NCBI GenBank assembly: GCA_037178975.1
Contig: JASJZH010000006.1
Coordinates: forward strand, 1,364,001 to 1,428,000
Direction: 5' to 3'
Length of the DNA: 64,000 nucleotides
From: Oscheius tipulae
Taxonomy: Eukaryota; Nematoda; Chromadorea; Rhabditida; Rhabditidae
The position numbers and the translations under genes are program-made. Under the pieces are notes generated by a model. It made no database searches and was not told the DNA's origin. It saw nothing but the letters and a program-made list of their open reading frames with translations. Below are positions 58,510-64,000 of this stretch, piece by piece; the first letter of the stretch is position 1, and each line of letters opens with the position of its first letter.

Positions 58510-61500
58510 CTAAGCGCAGATGAACTTTCCGCTGACAATCTTCTTCACATATGGTGCGCAGCACGAAGTGCGCGGATAGAGGCAAACGGTGTTTCCGCAT
58601 GGATTATTGGCTGCATAGGCTCCGCTGAAAAATACAAGTTATTTTGCATACTATAGAGTTTTTTCTAACCTGCATGTACAGCCGGATGGCCAACAATAAC
58701 GGTACTGAGATATAACACCACAGTTTCCACAGGTATCATTACAGACAGCTCCAGTGCTTGTCATCCAAGCAGTCCAGGTTCCTGTGCAAGTAGGGAGCTG
58801 AATAGATGAAATAGACAGAAAAACAGAAAATGTACTGGTTGATTTGTGCAGAAAGTGGCTCCATCGTATCCAACGGCTTGAGTCTTTCCGGCGCAGCAAG
58901 GAGTACCTCCAGTACAAGTTCCCTGTCCACAAGACTGTGTCTCGGTTGCATTTCCACTAAACAATGTTTGTAGGAACCTTTTTTGCTGTTACTTACACGC
59001 AAGGGCAGCCAACCTTAGCACTGCTACAGACTCTTGTTCTGGTCTGGGAACCACAGAGACCGCAAGTTGCCGAACAAGTTGTCCACGAAGCCCAAGTGGA
59101 CCACAGTCCGAGACCACCTGAAAGTAAATGTCAAATGAGCCATTGTGTAACATACTTGGAGGGCAGCATGTTGTTTGAGCAATCTGGTTAGGGGGAGTTG
59201 GTACAGTACCGCAGATAAATTGAGAACCGCTGATCTTCTTTGTGTACGGCTGAACTCAGTTTTATTATAAACTTTTATTGCAACTTACAGCACAGCAAGA
59301 CGCTCTTGGGTAGAGACAGACAGTTGTACCACAAACTTGGTTGAAAGTAGTTACACCACTGAAATTTAACAAGAATTTTAATTTAAACCTGAGCTTACGT
59401 GCATGGGCATCCATAGCTGTCGGAGAGACATTTTCTTTGAATCACCGACGTACCGCAAGATCCACAGGTGTCGTTACAAGGTGTCGTAGTGACCCACTCA
59501 CTCCAGATTCCATAAGTAGGACAGCAGTTTGGACATCCGGGTGTTGGTGAAACTGCCACATCTGTGGGAGCAGCAGGCTAGAACAAAAGGTTAGTTTTTA
59601 ACGAAATTATAAAATTACTGTAACACCGCATTGTGTGGATCCGTTTATTAGCATGGCTGAATATCCTGGGCAGCATGAGAGACGTGGATAGTAGCAAACA
59701 CCAGTGTTACACTGTGTGGAATAGTTTGTCGATCCCCTGTAACGTATCATTTTAAAAAGTATTAGTGTTTGACTTACGTGCAGGGACATCCACTGCTCTC
59801 AGAGAGACACGTTCGGGTATAAGTAACGTTTCCACAAGCTCCACAATAGTCAGTACACGTTCTATCAGCAGTCCATTCGGACCAACTTCCTCCCGGCTGG
59901 CAGCATGTAGCTGGAGGCAGTGTGCAGTTTTCATCGTATGGTGCGTACGGTGTTGTGTAGTTCGGTTGCGGTCCGCAGATGAAGCTGGAGTTGCTAACTT
60001 GCGATGCATACGGTGTACAGCAAGAGAGTCTTGGGTAGTAGCATACGCCGATGTTGCAATTGATGGTTCTTGTGCTAGCACCACTAAACGACAGATGCCA
60101 AGATTTGAGCGGCAACTTACATGCAACTACAGTTCTGAGCGGTGGTTAAACATTGACGGGTCTGAGTGGTGTTTCCGCAGGAGCCACAAGTGTCAGTACA
60201 ACCTATAAAAGTATTCTGATATACAAAGTCTTTCTAACCTGTTCCGCTAGACCATTCGGACCAATATCCTCCACTGGCAGGACAACAAGTCCAGCAGAGA
60301 CTCGATGGTGGGGGATCAGTATCGTCGGCGTTTGAACAGACGAAAGTGTTGCTGGCCGTATCGACAATTTTCACACGAGATCCGCAGCAGGAATTTCTTG
60401 GGTACAAACAGACAGGGTTACCACACTCGGCTTGTTTGGTGGTGGATCCGGAACAAGGACAACCGTAATCGAGACTGGTACAGAAACGGGTCTTTGTGGT
60501 AGTTCCGCAGTTTCCGCAGGTGTCAGAACATGTACCGCCGGCAGACCATTCAGACCAAACACCACCGATGACACAACAAGATGCATTTCCTCCGCAAGTC
60601 ATAGGAGAAGGTGAAGGCGTTGAAGCAGCCTGAATGATAAACCTGCTTACAAAAGTTATTAGTGTACCACAGGGCCACAAGTGGTCAAATTGTTTCCATT
60701 AGGATCTTCCAGCGTGTAGGGACTACAGCAAGTAGCATTTGTGACAACGGTTCCGTTCGTTGTGCAAGGTGCAGGGTTACAGATTCGGTAAACAGTTGAA
60801 TCACCACTGCGAAAATAACATACAAGATGGATGAAACAAAGCTTACAAGCAGGGGCAAGTGGTTGAGCTGCATGTTCTTGAAAGCTGTTGCCTATTGCAA
60901 GAACCACACGCTTGGCCAGCAGTAGGACAGGCTGTGACAACCTGAAATGTGTATAACCCTAAAAATTTGGCTGAACAAACCGTCCATTCCGACCAGGTAC
61001 CAGTTGTACGACAAGCCATGCTTTCAGTTGAATTACCTTCGCACGCACATCCCCACTAAATCACATTTGAAAAAAAAAATAAAGGCTACGTACCTTGGTT
61101 GAGTAGCAAGTTCTGTTCCTGGTAGAAGTGCCACACTAAAACCATATTTAGTCGAATGAATTACTAACTTACAGTTCCGCAGGTTCCTCCAGTGCAGTCG
61201 CTCCAATCTCCCCAAGGAGCCCAAAAACCACTTTGTTGACAGCAGTAGCTTGAATAGACCGGCCCTGCTGGTTCAACGGGCTTAAAAGTATGGTTCAACA
61301 AAAAACACTATACTTTTACCTACCTGAGGTCCACATGCAAATGTTGAATTGACAACCATTGACTTATAAGGCGCACAGCACGACAGCCTAAACCACAGGC
61401 TTATTTAAGACTGAAAATTATATGCTCAAATGAAATTCAACCACCTTAAATTACTATGTTACTGTCAACATTGTTAAAATAACAACCGAACTTTTTCCGA

Positions 61501-64000
61501 AACACAATAATTTAGGAACAAAATATGCAATAAAAGTGAAGCTGTGTGATTTTGTGTGGTGCTAGGTGACTGTTCTTTTTATGAAAGAAGTGCAAACCTG
61601 GGATAATAGCAAACGTTTGTTGCGCAGTTGCGAATGACAGAGTTACTTCCGCTGAAAAATAATCAAATCATCCCTGCTCACGCAAAGGAGCTCACCTGCA
61701 AGGACAGGATGTCGAATCCGTCAAACACACGCGCGAATAAGTCAGCTGGGCACAGGAACCGCACGTATCACCGCAAGTGCCACTAGTAGTCCATTCCGAC
61801 CAAATTCCGCCTGCCGGACAACATGTAGTAGGTACTGAAAAACAACCCATTAAACATTAACGAGAACTAACAAGTGGTTGTTGTCGTCGTCATAGTTGTT
61901 GTCGTAGTAGTTGTCGTCGGAGAAGTACTTGTAGTGGACGTGGATGTTGTTGTCGGAGTCGTGCTCGTAGTAGACGTGGACGTTGTGCTAGTCGATGTAG
62001 ACGTCGTCGTTGGAATCGTACTCGTTGGGGATGTAGAAGTCGTCGTTGGAGTCGTACTCGTTGTGGATGTAGACGTCGTCGTTGGAGTCGTACTCGTTGT
62101 GGATGTCGAAGTTGTCGTCGGAGTCGTGCTCGTAGTAGACGTGGACGTTGTGCTAGTCGATGTAGACGTCGTCGTTGGAGTCGTGCTCGTTGTGGATGTA
62201 GACGTCGTCGTTGGTGTCGTGCTCGTTGTGGATGTAGAGGTTGTTGTCGGAGTCGTGCTCGTAGTAGACGTGGACGTTGTGCTAGTCGATGTAGACGTCG
62301 CCGTTGGAGTCGTGCTCGTTGTGGATGTCGAAGTTGTCGTCGGAGTCGTGCTCGTGGTCGACGTGGACGTTGTGCTAGTCGATGTAGACGTCGTCGTTGG
62401 AGTCGTACTCGTTGTGGATGTCGAAGTTGTCGTCGGAGTCGTGCTCGTGGTCGACGTGGACGTTGTGCTAGTCGATGTAGACGTCGTCGTTGGAGTCGTA
62501 CTCGTTGTGGATGTCGACGTTGTCGTCGGAGTCGTGCTCGTTGTGGATGTAGACGTCGTCGTTGGAGTCGTACTCGTTGTGGATGTCGACGTTGTCGTCG
62601 GAGTCGTGCTCGTGGTCGACGTGGACGTTGTGCTAGTCGATGTAGACGTCGTCGTTGGAGTCGTGCTCGTTGTGGATGTCGAAGTTGTCGTCGGAGTCGT
62701 GCTCGTGGTCGACGTGGACGTTGTGCTAGTCGATGTAGACGTCGTCGTTGGAGTCGTACTCGTTGTGGATGTCGAAGTTGTCGTCGGAGTCGTGCTCGTG
62801 GTCGACGTGGACGTTGTGCTAGTCGATGTAGACGTCGTCGTTGGAGTCGTACTCGTTGTGGATGTCGACGTTGTCGTCGGAGTCGTACTCGTTGTGGATG
62901 TCGACGTCGTCGTTGGAGTCGTGCTCGTTGTGGATGTCGACGTTGTCGTCGGAGTCGTGCTCGTTGTGGATGTAGACGTCGTCGTTGGAGTCGTACTCGT
63001 TGTGGATGTCGACGTTGTCGTCGGAGTCGTGCTCGTGGTCGACGTGGACGTTGTGCTAGTCGATGTAGACGTCGTCGTTGGAGTCGTGCTCGTTGTGGAT
63101 GTAGACGTCGTCGTTGGAGTCGTGCTCGTTGTGGATGTCGACGTCGTCGTTGGAGTCGTGCTCGTTGTGGATGTCGACGTTGTCGTCGGAGTCGTGCTCG
63201 TTGTGGATGTAGACGTCGTCGTTGGAGTCGTACTCGTTGTGGATGTCGACGTTGTCGTCGGAGTCGTGCTCGTGGTCGACGTGGACGTTGTGCTAGTCGA
63301 TGTAGACGTCGTCGTTGGAGTCGTGCTCGTTGTGGATGTAGACGTCGTCGTTGGAGTCGTGCTCGTTGTGGATGTAGACGTCGTCGTTGGAGTCGTACTC
63401 GTTGTGGATGTCGACGTCGTCGTTGGAGTCGTGCTCGTTGTGGATGTAGAGGTTGTTGTCGGAGTCGTGCTCGTGGTCGACGTGGACGTTGTGCTAGTCG
63501 ATGTAGACGTCGTCGTCGGAGTCGTGCTCGTTGTGGATGTAGACGTCGTCGTCGGAGTCGTGCTCGTTGTGGATGTAGACGTCGTCGTTGGAGTCGTGCT
63601 CGTTGTGGATGTCGACGTTGTCGTCGGAGTCGTGCTCGTGGTCGACGTGGACGTTGTGCTAGTCGATGTAGACGTCGTCGTCGGAGTCGTGCTCGTTGTG
63701 GATGTAGACGTCGTCGTTGGAGTCGTACTCGTTGTGGATGTCGACGTTGTCGTCGGAGTCGTGCTCGTGGTCGACGTGGACGTTGTGCTAGTCGATGTAG
63801 ACGTCGTCGTCGGAGTCGTGCTCGTTGTGGATGTAGACGTCGTCGTTGGAGTCGTGCTCGTTGTGGATGTAGACGTCGTCGTTGGAGTCGTACTCGTTGT
63901 GGATGTCGACGTTGTCGTCGGAGTCGTGCTCGTGGTCGACGTGGACGTTGTGCTAGTCGATGTAGACGTCGTCGTTGGAGTCGTGCTCGTTGTGGATGTC
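58510..64000 (-). CDS. Large secreted mucin-like protein with nine thrombospondin type-1-like modules (5' part outside window)
   Basis: Extracellular, heavily O-glycosylated protein. The part nearest the N-terminus seen here (64000 down to 61872) is an uninterrupted Thr/Ser/Pro domain with unit TTPTTTSTSTTS. After a GTTAGT donor at 61871 come nine Cys-rich modules of the form WSEW...CxDTCGxCG...RxC...CPC, around 61830-61697, 61250-61170, 61010-60890, 60590-60480, 60290-60158, 59905-59768, 59520-59400, 59130-58970 and 58795-58680. Most are followed by a VCLYPRxSCC block. Each module is split by short introns. The last block ends CLYPRTSCC...GKFICA and the stop at 58510. A matrix, gut-lining or cuticle role is inferred; the start lies beyond the window. 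Confidence 0.85.
61872..64000 (-). repeat. Mucin tandem repeat array, 36-bp unit
   Basis: ACGACTCC(A/G)ACGACGACGTCTACATCCACAACGAGC-type units of 36 nt (12 codons), interspersed with longer units containing TCGACTAGCACAACGTCCACG. All codons are Thr, Ser or Pro. The array fills 2.1 kb and reaches the window end, so its full length is unknown. Higher-order blocks repeat every few units, pointing to unequal exchange. Confidence 0.96.

Overview
The window is nuclear DNA of a nematode. The main evidence is a cuticle collagen with the nematode N-terminal domain, a nematode-type nuclear hormone receptor, several serpentine chemoreceptor-type genes, a nematode sigma-like glutathione S-transferase, a 5S rRNA gene of nematode type, and pyrimidine-AG acceptors just upstream of many start codons, as expected for spliced-leader trans-splicing. 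Introns are very short (many 33 to 45 nt) with GT-AG ends; several genes use a GC donor. A GH45 cellulase suggests a lineage that acquired this gene horizontally, as aphelenchid nematodes did, but I cannot name the species. All gene models were joined by hand from splice signals; every intron boundary listed kept the reading frame unless stated.

Layout. 0-1 kb: 5' part of a GST gene (minus). 1-6.5 kb: non-coding, with a MITE-like inverted-repeat element and a 5S rRNA gene. 6.6-7.9 kb: aldo-keto reductase. 7.9-22.9 kb: 15 kb without a recognisable gene except a tiny coding exon at 14.95 kb that splices in frame to the neuropeptide receptor at 22.9-25.6 kb. 26.7-28.0 kb: SRX-like receptor (minus). 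29.9-31.4 kb: S1 serine protease. 31.6-33.2 kb: cuticle collagen (minus). 33.9-36.1 kb: GH45 cellulase with a C-terminal PAN-like domain, then an i-type lysozyme. 36.2-37.0 kb: a 348-bp inverted repeat with 5S-rRNA-derived ends. 37.8-40.1 kb: a receptor-L-domain-like protein and a serpentine receptor. 40.3-41.8 kb: a broken membrane-protein gene and a Ly6-like protein (minus). 42.3-43.4 kb: two paralogous ~60-residue proteins of unknown function. 43.7 kb: tRNA-Lys. 45.7 kb: small secreted PAN-like protein.

46.8-51.6 kb is the most interesting region: a gene whose C-terminal half matches the luminal activator domain of LAP1/LULL1 (TOR1AIP family), preceded by nine 30-residue repeats and a membrane segment, lies about 95 bp upstream of a torsin AAA+ ATPase gene in an operon-like arrangement. 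The 3' three exons of torsin are duplicated, apparently without change, in an 812-bp inverted repeat that flanks the pair, so an inversion between the arms would leave the operon intact. 52.6-54.3 kb: nuclear hormone receptor (minus). 55.4-58.1 kb: tRNA-Ser, tRNA-Asn and two inverted tRNA-Cys genes flanking a non-LTR reverse transcriptase fragment. 58.5-64 kb: the 3' part of a large secreted protein (minus) with at least 2.1 kb of mucin-like Thr/Ser/Pro repeats followed by nine thrombospondin-type modules, continuing beyond the window.
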